A stretch of DNA of 12,392 nucleotides, taken from contig DLXG01000138.1 in the NCBI GenBank assembly GCA_003448875.1, positions 1 to 12,392 of the forward strand. Direction: 5' to 3'. This document shows, piece by piece, positions 1-6,795 of the stretch. Origin of the DNA: Anaerolineaceae bacterium. GTDB lineage: Bacteria > Chloroflexota > Anaerolineae > Anaerolineales > Anaerolineaceae. Both the position numbers and the translations under genes were made by a program. The first letter of the stretch is position 1, and each line of letters opens with the position of its first letter. The notes under the pieces are model-generated. The model saw only the letters and a program-made list of their open reading frames with translations. It was not told the origin of the DNA and did no database searches.

Positions 1-698
1 CGCAGGTCATCGGTGATGCGGTTTTGCCAGATGTCGGGGAAGATGAATTCGAGGAAAGGCGGCCGTTGGGGAGGGGGCAGTTCTTCGGGCTTGCGCGGGG
101 GTGTGCCGTCATCCGGCCGATTATAGACCCACATACGGATGATGTCGTTTTCGAGCGTCACAATCGGGCCATCCACCACCACGCGTTGGCCGCGGCCGAT
201 GGTGTTGTAGTGAACGTGGGGCAGGTGCATCACATCCATCTGGTTTTCAATCATGCGCGAATAATGCACCGGCCACTGCTCGTGATAGCCGCTGTAAGAA
301 AAGGTCTCGTCAATATCAAACCAGCGTGGCGGGTTCAGGCCGGTGCGGGGTTCACCCCACCAGATCCAGATGAAATCATGGGCTTCATAGGTCGGGTAGG
401 TGTGAACGCGCATGGCCTTGGGGGGCTCGCCGTTGCGTCCCAGTGCCGGGATGTAGCGGCATTGCCCGCTGGGGTCGTATTCAAAGGCGTGAAAGGGGCA
501 GGCCAGCCGATCCTGTGAAGTGATTTTGCCCTGACTGAGGCTGGCGCTCAGGTGGGGGCAGCGGTCGCTCATGCAGATGACCTGCCCCTGCCGGTTGCGC
601 CAGAAAACCAGTTTTTCCCCCATGCGGGTTACCCCCACCGGTTTGCCTTGCGGCACTTCTCTGGACTCCAAAACCACATACCATTGATTGCGAATCAT
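1..698 (-). CDS. Rieske non-heme iron oxygenase, alpha-subunit type (C-terminus cut by window edge)
   Basis: Reading the minus strand from the ATG at 698-696 gives 232 open codons running off the left edge. The N-terminus begins MIRNQWYVV, typical of Rieske oxygenases. A Rieske [2Fe-2S] motif is present: C47-x-H49, 17 residues, C67-x2-H70. Further on is the mononuclear iron site, N152-x2-D155-x2-H158-x4-H163, with the bridging Asp and the two His ligands; the third (Asp/Glu) ligand would lie beyond the edge. Enzymes of this family use O2 and electrons from a reductase to hydroxylate or demethylate organic substrates. No reductase or ferredoxin gene is visible, so the substrate cannot be named. 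Relatives by layout include vanillate demethylase and the pheophorbide a oxygenase/Tic55 group. The start overlaps the photolyase stop (ATGA), and a purine-rich AGGGGAGGGA at 710-701 serves as its ribosome site. Family assignment is firm; the role is unknown. Confidence 0.93.
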   Translation of the reverse strand, partial: MIRNQWYVVLESREVPQGKPVGVTRMGEKLVFWRNRQGQVICMSDRCPHLSASLSQGKITSQDRLACPFHAFEYDPSGQCRYIPALGRNGEPPKAMRVHTYPTYEAHDFIWIWWGEPRTGLNPPRWFDIDETFSYSGYHEQWPVHYSRMIENQMDVMHLPHVHYNTIGRGQRVVVDGPIVTLENDIIRMWVYNRPDDGTPPRKPEELPPPQRPPFLEFIFPDIWQNRITDDL

Positions 699-2092
699 GT
701 TCCCTCCCCTTGTTTGGATTTCTGGTATGCGCGCAGGGTGCGTTCCTTCACCTGTGCGTGGTCAACTATCGGCAGCGGGTAATCACGACCCGGCTTGAAG
801 CCGGTTTTGTGCTGCAGGTCAACCGGCAACAGCCACGGTTCGTGGATGTAATCAACGGGGACTTTTTCCAGTTCGGGCAGCCAGCGGCGGATGAAGTGAC
901 CGTCCGGGTCAAACTTTTTACTTTGCAAGATTGGGTTGAAGATGCGGAAGTAAGGGGCGGCATCCGTGCCGACCCCGGCCGTCCACTGCCAGCCGCCGTT
1001 GTTTGCCGCCGGGTCGCCGTCCACCAGATGGCGCATGAACCACGCTTCGCCTTCCTGCCAGTTGATTAGCAGATCCTTAACCAGAAAAGATGCCACGATC
1101 ATGCGTCCGCGGTTGTGCATCCAGCCCATTGTCCGTAACTGGCGCATGCAGGCATCCACAATCGGAATGCCGGTCAGGCCTTGCTGCCAGGCGGTTAATT
1201 CTTCAGGGGCGTGACGCCATTCAATCCGGCGCAGCGCAGGGTTGAATGCCGTTTGCAGGACATGCGGGAAGTGATAGAGAATGGCGTTGTAGAACTCCCG
1301 CCAGATCAGTTCGTTGAGGAAGGTTTCGGCGCCTTTGCGTTTAGCGGGGTCGCGCGTCTGCTGAATTTTCTGGATGGTCAGGGCGGCCGCTTTGCGGGCG
1401 GAGAGCATTCCAAAGCGAAAGTAAGGTGAAAGTTTAGAAGTGCCATCAAGATCTAAACGGTTGCGGTCATCAGCGTAAGAATACACGGAAGACTCGAGGA
1501 ATGCTTCCAGCCGTCGCACGGCTTCGGCCTCGCCGGCCGGGAAATATGGATTTTCCAGGGCTGGTGGAATTGTCTCTCCGCTCAGAAGAGGCGGCTCAGG
1601 CAGGCGCAGCGGGGCCGGGCTGAGTGGCTGCGGCAGAGGCAGAGACTTCCAGGCCTTGCTGAACGGGGTAAAGACGGTGTAGGGGCTGCCATCCGGTTTG
1701 ACAACTGCTGACGGGTGATGGACGGTGACCCCCACAAAGCGGTGGAGCGGGATGATGCGGGCGAGTTTTTCATCCCGCTGAATTGCAAAGGGGGTGTAGT
1801 CTTCTTCGGCAAACACCGCCTCGGCCCGGCTTTCGGCCAGCAGGGCGGGCAGCACCTCTTCGGGCAAACCGCGGCGGATGAGCAGATAACTGCCGCGCCG
1901 GCGCAGGTCTTCATCCAGCCGGCGCAAGCCGTTGAACAAAAAGTATTGGCGGTTTTCGGATGCTTTGACCAGCAGGCGCGGGTCAAGGATGAAAAGCGGC
2001 AGTACAGTATGCCCCCCATTCAACGCGCTGTGCAGGGCGGGGTTATCTTCCAGCCGCAGGTCGCGGCGAATCCACCAGATATGGATGGCCAT
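695..2092 (-). CDS. phrB: Deoxyribodipyrimidine photolyase (class I CPD type)
   Basis: This 465-aa protein has the length and architecture of class I photolyases. The N-terminal alpha/beta antenna domain (about residues 1-130, starting IHIWWIRRDLRLEDN) is followed by the helical FAD domain. Strongly conserved FAD-domain segments include ELIWREF (261-267), the Met-Arg-Gln-Leu/GWMHNRGRM stretch (316-331) and the NNGGWQW/GTDAAPYFRIFNP segment (364-387). The electron-transfer tryptophans equivalent to E. coli W306, W359 and W382 are W292, W345 and W368, and the flavin-contacting Asn (E. coli N378) is N364. These fit a working light-driven cyclobutane dimer repair enzyme rather than a signalling cryptochrome. 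The antenna cofactor (folate or deazaflavin) cannot be told from what I can see. AGGAAG (2109-2104) lies 11 nt before the ATG. The TGA stop overlaps the start of the downstream Rieske gene, so the two are probably translated together. Confidence 0.97.
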   Translation of the reverse strand: MAIHIWWIRRDLRLEDNPALHSALNGGHTVLPLFILDPRLLVKASENRQYFLFNGLRRLDEDLRRRGSYLLIRRGLPEEVLPALLAESRAEAVFAEEDYTPFAIQRDEKLARIIPLHRFVGVTVHHPSAVVKPDGSPYTVFTPFSKAWKSLPLPQPLSPAPLRLPEPPLLSGETIPPALENPYFPAGEAEAVRRLEAFLESSVYSYADDRNRLDLDGTSKLSPYFRFGMLSARKAAALTIQKIQQTRDPAKRKGAETFLNELIWREFYNAILYHFPHVLQTAFNPALRRIEWRHAPEELTAWQQGLTGIPIVDACMRQLRTMGWMHNRGRMIVASFLVKDLLINWQEGEAWFMRHLVDGDPAANNGGWQWTAGVGTDAAPYFRIFNPILQSKKFDPDGHFIRRWLPELEKVPVDYIHEPWLLPVDLQHKTGFKPGRDYPLPIVDHAQVKERTLRAYQKSKQGEGT

Positions 2093-2103
2093 AAAAAAAT
2101 TGA

Positions 2104-2131
2104 CTTCCTGAATGTGATTAAGTGGATTATA
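2104..2131 (-). promoter_or_regulatory. Photolyase promoter -10 box and ribosome binding site
   Basis: On the minus strand a perfect TATAAT occupies 2131-2126, placing the transcript start near 2119 and giving a leader of about 27 nt. AGGAAG at 2109-2104 lies in that leader. No good -35 hexamer is visible 16-18 bp upstream; the region there is T-rich. The -10 call rests on perfect consensus plus sensible spacing to the gene. Confidence 0.55.
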
Positions 2132-2159
2132 TGCCCGAACAAAGGAAGCGAAAAACGGA

Positions 2160-2189
2160 TTGTATAGGGATATTTCAAGAGGCTATAAT
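2160..2189 (+). promoter_or_regulatory. pfkA promoter, implying a leaderless transcript
   Basis: A perfect TATAAT at 2184-2189 ends 6 bp before the pfkA ATG (2196). Transcription normally starts about 7 bp downstream of the -10 box, which is the A of the ATG. A weak -35 candidate TTGTAT (2160-2165, 3 of 6 matches) sits 18 bp upstream. No Shine-Dalgarno sequence lies at a usable distance: AGAG (2191-2194) is one base from the ATG. The protein start is fixed by the family's N-terminal glycine motif, so moving the start downstream would destroy the active site. Confidence 0.65.
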
Positions 2190-2195
2190 TAGAGC

Positions 2196-3284
2196 ATGAA
2201 GAAAATCGCCGTGCTGACAGGTGGTGGTGATGCTCCCGGTCTGAATGCCGTGATTCGCGCGGTGGTCAAAACTGCCATTCTGCGCTATGGCTGTCAGGTT
2301 TTGGGGGTACGTAACGGTTTTGACGGCTTTGTGGATGAAGGGGGTGTATTCCCATTAACGCTGAATGATGTGCGCGGCATCCTGCCGCGCGGCGGCACGA
2401 TCCTTGGGGCGGCCAATCGAGGCAATCCGTTTGCCCGCAAAGTAATGCGAGATGGGGTGGAGGTAGTCGAGGATACTTCTCAGCGGGTGATTGAGCGAAT
2501 CCAGAGTCTCGCGCTGGACGCGCTGATTGTGATTGGCGGTGACGGCACCCTGCGGATTGCGCTGGAACTGTACCAGCAATTGGGCGTGCCGGTGATCGGC
2601 GTGCCGAAAACGATTGATAACGACATTAACGGCACCGATTTTACGTTTGGCTTTGATACGGCAATGAACACCGCTATGGAAGCGATTGACCGGCTGCATA
2701 CCACCGCCGAATCGCATCATCGCGTGATGATTCTGGAATTAATGGGACGGGATGCCGGTTATATTGCCCTGTATGCGGGTATCGCCGGCGGTGCCGATGT
2801 CATCCTCATTCCGGAAATCCCTTTCAGGATAGAAGCCATTTGTGCCAAGATTCGCAGCCGGGTTGAGGCAGGGGCGTTTTTCAGCATTATTGCCGTTGCA
2901 GAGGGGGCACACCCGGCCGGCGGCGAACGGATTTACCGCATGGCGGGTGACCAGGTCTTTCAGGCAAGGCTGGGTGGGATTGGTCAATATGTGGGGGAGG
3001 TTTTGGCGCGCACCTGCGGGGTTGAAACGCGCGTGACCGTGCTGGGTCATTTGCAGCGCGGAGGCAGCCCCACCGCTTTTGACCGCGTGCTTTGTACCCG
3101 GATGGGCGGCGCGGCGGTGCGGCTGGCTGCTGCCGGCAAATTTGGCCGGATGGTAGCCCTGCGTGGCGGTGAGGTTGTAGATGTACCACTGGAAGAGGCC
3201 CTTGCTCAGCCGCGCCGGGTGTCGTTAGATAGCGACCTTATCCAGACGGCGCGTGAGATGGGCATCTCGCTCGGCGATGATTGA
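2196..3284 (+). CDS. pfkA: 6-phosphofructokinase, group III-like (G/K signature)
   Basis: This cytoplasmic glycolytic enzyme phosphorylates fructose 6-phosphate to fructose 1,6-bisphosphate. At 362 aa it is longer than E. coli PfkA (320 aa). Visible signatures are the N-terminal phosphate loop GGGDAPGLN (9-17), GGDGT (114-118), the catalytic PKTIDND (137-143, with D141 equal to E. coli D127), the sugar-phosphate segment MGRDAG (183-188), and GHLQRGGSP (284-292). At the two positions that separate donor types, it has Gly117 (E. coli G104, ATP-like) but Lys138 (E. coli G124, Lys in pyrophosphate-type enzymes). This combination is known from group III ATP-dependent enzymes such as those of Streptomyces. 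ATP is therefore the likely donor, but pyrophosphate or polyphosphate use cannot be excluded by sequence. It is transcribed divergently from the photolyase and ends 17 bp from the convergent lipA stop. Confidence 0.96.
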   Translation: MKKIAVLTGGGDAPGLNAVIRAVVKTAILRYGCQVLGVRNGFDGFVDEGGVFPLTLNDVRGILPRGGTILGAANRGNPFARKVMRDGVEVVEDTSQRVIERIQSLALDALIVIGGDGTLRIALELYQQLGVPVIGVPKTIDNDINGTDFTFGFDTAMNTAMEAIDRLHTTAESHHRVMILELMGRDAGYIALYAGIAGGADVILIPEIPFRIEAICAKIRSRVEAGAFFSIIAVAEGAHPAGGERIYRMAGDQVFQARLGGIGQYVGEVLARTCGVETRVTVLGHLQRGGSPTAFDRVLCTRMGGAAVRLAAAGKFGRMVALRGGEVVDVPLEEALAQPRRVSLDSDLIQTAREMGISLGDD

Positions 3285-3301
3285 GTATTGTGGGGTATCC
3301 T

Positions 3302-4249
3302 CTATTGAGCCGCCGGTTCGCCGTACAACTGGCGGTGAACTACGCTGAGAGCGCGCACCTGTTCGGCAGCGTGATATGAAGAACGCACCAGCGGACCGCT
3401 TTCTACCCATTTAAAACCGATTTGCAGGCCAAATTCGCGCAGATGCTCAAACTCTTCGGGGGTGTAGTAACGGGCAATCGGCAGGTGTTTACGGCTGGGC
3501 TGGAGGTACTGCCCGATGGTCAGAATCTCCACGCCCCAACTGCGCAGGTCTTCCATGACGGCTTTAACTTCGTCTATCGTTTCGCCCAATCCCACCATGA
3601 TACCGGACTTGGTCAGCACATCCGGGTCGAGTTTCTTGGCGTTGCTGAGGGTGGCTTTGGCCCACTCGTAACGGTCCTGCGGCTGCACCAGTTTGAACAG
3701 GCGCGGCACAGTTTCCACATTATGGTTGAGAATTTCCGGGCGGGCATCCATGACGATGCGCAGGGCCTCAAGACTGCCCTTGAAATCGGGGATGAGCACC
3801 TCAATCGAACAGCCGGGGTGGATCTGGCGGATGCGGCGGATGACCATGGCGAAAATGGGGGCGCCGCCGTCTTTGCGGTCATCGCGGTTGACCGAGGTGA
3901 TGACGGCGTGCTGTAAATTCATGGCCTTAACGGCTTGAGCCACACGTTCCGGCTCCAGCCAGTCCAGCGCTTCGGGGCGGCCGCGTTTGATGTCGCAAAA
4001 GCCGCAGGTGCGTGTGCATATATCGCCCATCATCAAAAAGGTTGCCGTGCCGGCCCCCCAGCATTCGCCCATGTTCGGACAGCCGGCTTCTTCACAAACC
4101 GTGTGGAGTGCCTTGCGGCGCATCAATTGCTGTAATTGCTCAAAGGTTTCACCACTGGGAGCGCGCACGCGAATCCATGATGGGCGGCGCAGGGGAGTGG
4201 TATCGAACTTTTCGGGGTCTACCCGGTCGCGAGTGGCTTCAGGTGGCAT
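3302..4249 (-). CDS. lipA: Lipoyl synthase (radical SAM)
   Basis: This 315-aa enzyme inserts two sulfur atoms into protein-bound octanoyl chains, making the lipoyl cofactor of 2-oxoacid dehydrogenases and the glycine cleavage H protein. Both cluster motifs are complete. The auxiliary sacrificial [4Fe-4S] cluster is bound by C52-x4-C57-x5-C63, and the radical SAM cluster by C78-x3-C82-x2-C85. The C-terminal RSSYHA segment (289-294) supplies the unusual Ser ligand of the auxiliary cluster. Length matches the family (E. coli 321 aa). The ATG at 4249 is preceded by AGAGGT at a usual distance. It follows the HerA-like ATPase gene by 36 bp on the same strand and has no evident promoter of its own, so it is probably the last gene of that transcript. 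The partner octanoyltransferase (lipB or lipM) is not in the window. Confidence 0.98.
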   Translation of the reverse strand: MPPEATRDRVDPEKFDTTPLRRPSWIRVRAPSGETFEQLQQLMRRKALHTVCEEAGCPNMGECWGAGTATFLMMGDICTRTCGFCDIKRGRPEALDWLEPERVAQAVKAMNLQHAVITSVNRDDRKDGGAPIFAMVIRRIRQIHPGCSIEVLIPDFKGSLEALRIVMDARPEILNHNVETVPRLFKLVQPQDRYEWAKATLSNAKKLDPDVLTKSGIMVGLGETIDEVKAVMEDLRSWGVEILTIGQYLQPSRKHLPIARYYTPEEFEHLREFGLQIGFKWVESGPLVRSSYHAAEQVRALSVVHRQLYGEPAAQ

Positions 4250-4285
4250 GGTGTACCTCTAAATTCGCGTAAATATGTTGCTGTC

Positions 4286-6772
4286 TTAAGCAGGTTTGCG
4301 GAAGGCAGGAATTTCGCGTACCTGCTGGTCAACAACCAGTGTGTAATAAGGTATCCAGATGATACCATACTGCTGGACGAAAATGTCCTTTTTGTACGGA
4401 GTGAGCGGGATTTCGACTTCGTCGTTGACCACATCGGCCCAGCGGTCCTGGACTTGTTTTAATTCGCGATTCTGCTCGGCTTCAAGGTCCTTAAGTTGTT
4501 TTTGCAACTGTTCCAGTGCCAGTCTGGCTTTTTCCAGCCGGTCTTTGGCCTCACTGGTCAGGCGGCGTTTGGTCATGGAACTGGACAGGGTGGCGCGGCG
4601 TTTGCCAAACAAATTCATCAGGGATTGGCCGTGAGTGGCCAATTCTTCCATCTGGCGTTGTTTGTAGGTGTTTTCTTTGTCGTCCACATCACTTTTAGCC
4701 CGTTCAATCTTGCGGTTCAGGTCTTCGATTCGCTTCTGATAAGTGCTTTCAATCTTCTTCAATTCATCCTGCATTGCCGAACGGGCAGCTTGCGCGCATT
4801 GCTCACGGAATTCTGCTGTGGAAACTTCCGGCGGGGCATATACTTTCAATTTTTCATTGGCGCGCAGGCGGATGGTCGCATTGCGATAGACCCATTCGAC
4901 GAAATCCTGCTGATAAGCGTTCAACTGGCGGGCATCGCTCAGCCAGCCCGGCAGGGGAGCATACTGCGCGGAGGGCAACGGGTGAGCGGTGATTTCGGCT
5001 CGCTTAAAACTGCGCCACTGGCAGTCATCCCACTCAATCGAGCGGCCGCGCGGTTCCTGTACCAGTGCAGCAACTTCACGGTTGATTTCGAGGTTGTATT
5101 TTCGGGCCAGATAATTGATGGTAGCCTGCGCGAATAAGGCTGGCTGGTACACAAAACCTTTTTGCTCCACCTGAGCAGAGGCGGGTATCCCTGCGTGCCG
5201 GATGGCTTCTGACAAGGGAAGATCGTTGGGCAGGAAGTATTCTTCCACCCCGGCGGGAAGGGGAGGCCGAACGGTTGTGTAGGTGGGCGCGCTGGGAGTT
5301 GGTGTACCGGCCCTTTCGGCAGCAACAGCAGGCGCAGGTTGAGCGGAGGCTGAAGTCTGTGTGGGGAGTATGCTGGTGAGCGGCATCAGGGCCGGCAGTT
5401 GAGCGCGGGTCAACGGGCCGGCCAGAAAGTTTAACACCCAGCGGGTCTGGAACAGGGTCGGTTTTTTGGCGTGAACGCTGTGCAGGACAAACACGCGTTT
5501 GCCCAGCGTGGAAATCAGGCGGTCCATTTCCTGCCGGTTAACGCCGCCTCCCGCCGAATCCAGTCCATCCAGCAAGCGCTGTTTGTCCTGATCGGTTTGC
5601 AGACGCCCGATCATCCAGGTGCCGGCGTTGGAAAGGCCTTTATAATCCACATCCACCGGGTTTTGGGTGGCCAGCAACAGGCCGATGCCGAAAGCGCGCG
5701 CCTGTTTCAACATCCGCAGCATGATGGTTTTAGAAGGGGGGTTGCCCAGCGGCGGCAGATAGCCGTAAATTTCGTCCATATAAATCAGGGCGCGCAGGTT
5801 GCCCGTACCACGCTGGTTGCGCATCCAGGACTCGATGGAAGCGAACAGCAAGGTAACAAAGAACATGCGTTCGCTTTCACTGAGGTGAGCCAGATAAAAG
5901 ATGCTGTGGCGGGCCTTACCAGAGGGGCTGTACAGCAACCTCTCGACGTTCAATGGCTGACCTTCGCGCCAGATTTCAAAAGACGGCGAGGCGAGGAAGT
6001 TGTTGAGCAGCATCGCCAGTGAGAGGCGGTCTTTTTCGGGGAAGAAGCTGTTGACCGGGAAGGCGCCCAGACGGTCGAAGGGCGGTTTTTGAGTCTGTAA
6101 AATCAGATCGGTCAGTTCCAGCGATTTGCCGCTGCTCCAGGCGTGTTCAAGGATATTGGAGAGCAGAATGTGCTCGCGCGAGCGCAGGGGGTCAATATCA
6201 TTCAGACCGATCAGGCCCAGCAGGGCGGTTACAATGGTGGAAATTTTTTCGCGCAGAATTTCGCGGTTTTCGTTCCACGGCAAGTCGGGTGACTCGAATG
6301 AGGAAAGAATGTTGACCGGTGTGGCTGCCGATGAACCGGGAGAATACAGGCCAAACTCCACGGCGTCTTTCAACTCGCGAATCTGCTCTGCGCCTAATCC
6401 CCACTCCGCCAAACCGCTTTTCCAGCGCTCGGCCGTTTCTTCGGCTAATTGTTGAACAGTTTTACCCTCGCGGCGGGCATTTTCGGGATCAATCCACGGC
6501 TCAAAATCAGCCGGTAGAAGGTCAGGAAAGTGCAGTAGCAGGTTGGTCAGGTCGCCTTTCGGGTCTATGATAATGGCCGGGATACCCTCCAGTGCGGCTT
6601 CTTCCAGCAGCCCGATACATAAGCCGGTTTTACCGGAGCCGGTCATGCCGGTGACGACGGCGTGGGTGGTCAAATCTGCCGGGTTGTAAAGAATGGGCTG
6701 ATCGAGCAATTTTTTCTCGACCGGATCGTATTGCTTACCAAGATAGAATACACCGTCTTTGGATAGTGCCAT
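4286..6772 (-). CDS. HerA/FtsK-superfamily ATPase with C-terminal coiled coil, function unknown
   Basis: This 828-aa predicted cytoplasmic ATPase has Walker A GMTGSGKT (42-49), an IIIDPKGD strand (67-74), Walker B LIYMDE (329-334) and an ATQNP sensor-type segment (368-372), followed by GTWMIGRLQTD containing a possible arginine finger. This order is that of HerA/DUF87/TraG-like DNA translocases. A Pro/Ala/Thr-rich linker (about 470-510) leads to a second conserved part starting PPLPAGVEEYFLP. A strongly charged coiled coil follows (about 640-775), then a compact C-terminal end with PLTPYKKDIF and IIWIPYY. I recognise the general family of large bacterial 'ATP-binding' proteins but know no experimentally defined role. 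No nuclease (NurA or similar) is adjacent. The start chosen is the ATG at 6772-6770, because AGGAGGG (6787-6781) lies 8 nt before it. A TTG at 6778 is in frame but only 2 nt from that ribosome site. Confidence 0.9.
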   Translation of the reverse strand: MALSKDGVFYLGKQYDPVEKKLLDQPILYNPADLTTHAVVTGMTGSGKTGLCIGLLEEAALEGIPAIIIDPKGDLTNLLLHFPDLLPADFEPWIDPENARREGKTVQQLAEETAERWKSGLAEWGLGAEQIRELKDAVEFGLYSPGSSAATPVNILSSFESPDLPWNENREILREKISTIVTALLGLIGLNDIDPLRSREHILLSNILEHAWSSGKSLELTDLILQTQKPPFDRLGAFPVNSFFPEKDRLSLAMLLNNFLASPSFEIWREGQPLNVERLLYSPSGKARHSIFYLAHLSESERMFFVTLLFASIESWMRNQRGTGNLRALIYMDEIYGYLPPLGNPPSKTIMLRMLKQARAFGIGLLLATQNPVDVDYKGLSNAGTWMIGRLQTDQDKQRLLDGLDSAGGGVNRQEMDRLISTLGKRVFVLHSVHAKKPTLFQTRWVLNFLAGPLTRAQLPALMPLTSILPTQTSASAQPAPAVAAERAGTPTPSAPTYTTVRPPLPAGVEEYFLPNDLPLSEAIRHAGIPASAQVEQKGFVYQPALFAQATINYLARKYNLEINREVAALVQEPRGRSIEWDDCQWRSFKRAEITAHPLPSAQYAPLPGWLSDARQLNAYQQDFVEWVYRNATIRLRANEKLKVYAPPEVSTAEFREQCAQAARSAMQDELKKIESTYQKRIEDLNRKIERAKSDVDDKENTYKQRQMEELATHGQSLMNLFGKRRATLSSSMTKRRLTSEAKDRLEKARLALEQLQKQLKDLEAEQNRELKQVQDRWADVVNDEVEIPLTPYKKDIFVQQYGIIWIPYYTLVVDQQVREIPAFRKPA

Positions 6773-6780
6773 CGTCAAAA

Positions 6781-6787
6781 CCCTCCT
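6781..6787 (-). promoter_or_regulatory. Strong ribosome binding site that decides the ATPase start
   Basis: On the minus strand AGGAGGG is 8 nt upstream of the ATG at 6772 and only 2 nt upstream of the in-frame TTG at 6778. The normal spacing favours the ATG. The site lies in the 23-bp gap after the membrane protein stop codon, so it serves internal initiation on a shared transcript. Confidence 0.75.
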
Positions 6788-6795
6788 GAGCGGGA

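Noticed and set aside
4496..5137. 213-aa open frame on the plus strand inside the ATPase gene, and other long antisense frames (for example 1715-2167, 5471-6022, 11478-12134)
   Set aside because: They lie opposite well-supported genes, have no ribosome sites or recognisable domains, and reflect the third-position base bias of the real genes.
6776..6778. TTG start for the ATPase
   Set aside because: Only 2 nt from the AGGAGGG ribosome site; the ATG 6 nt further on has normal spacing.
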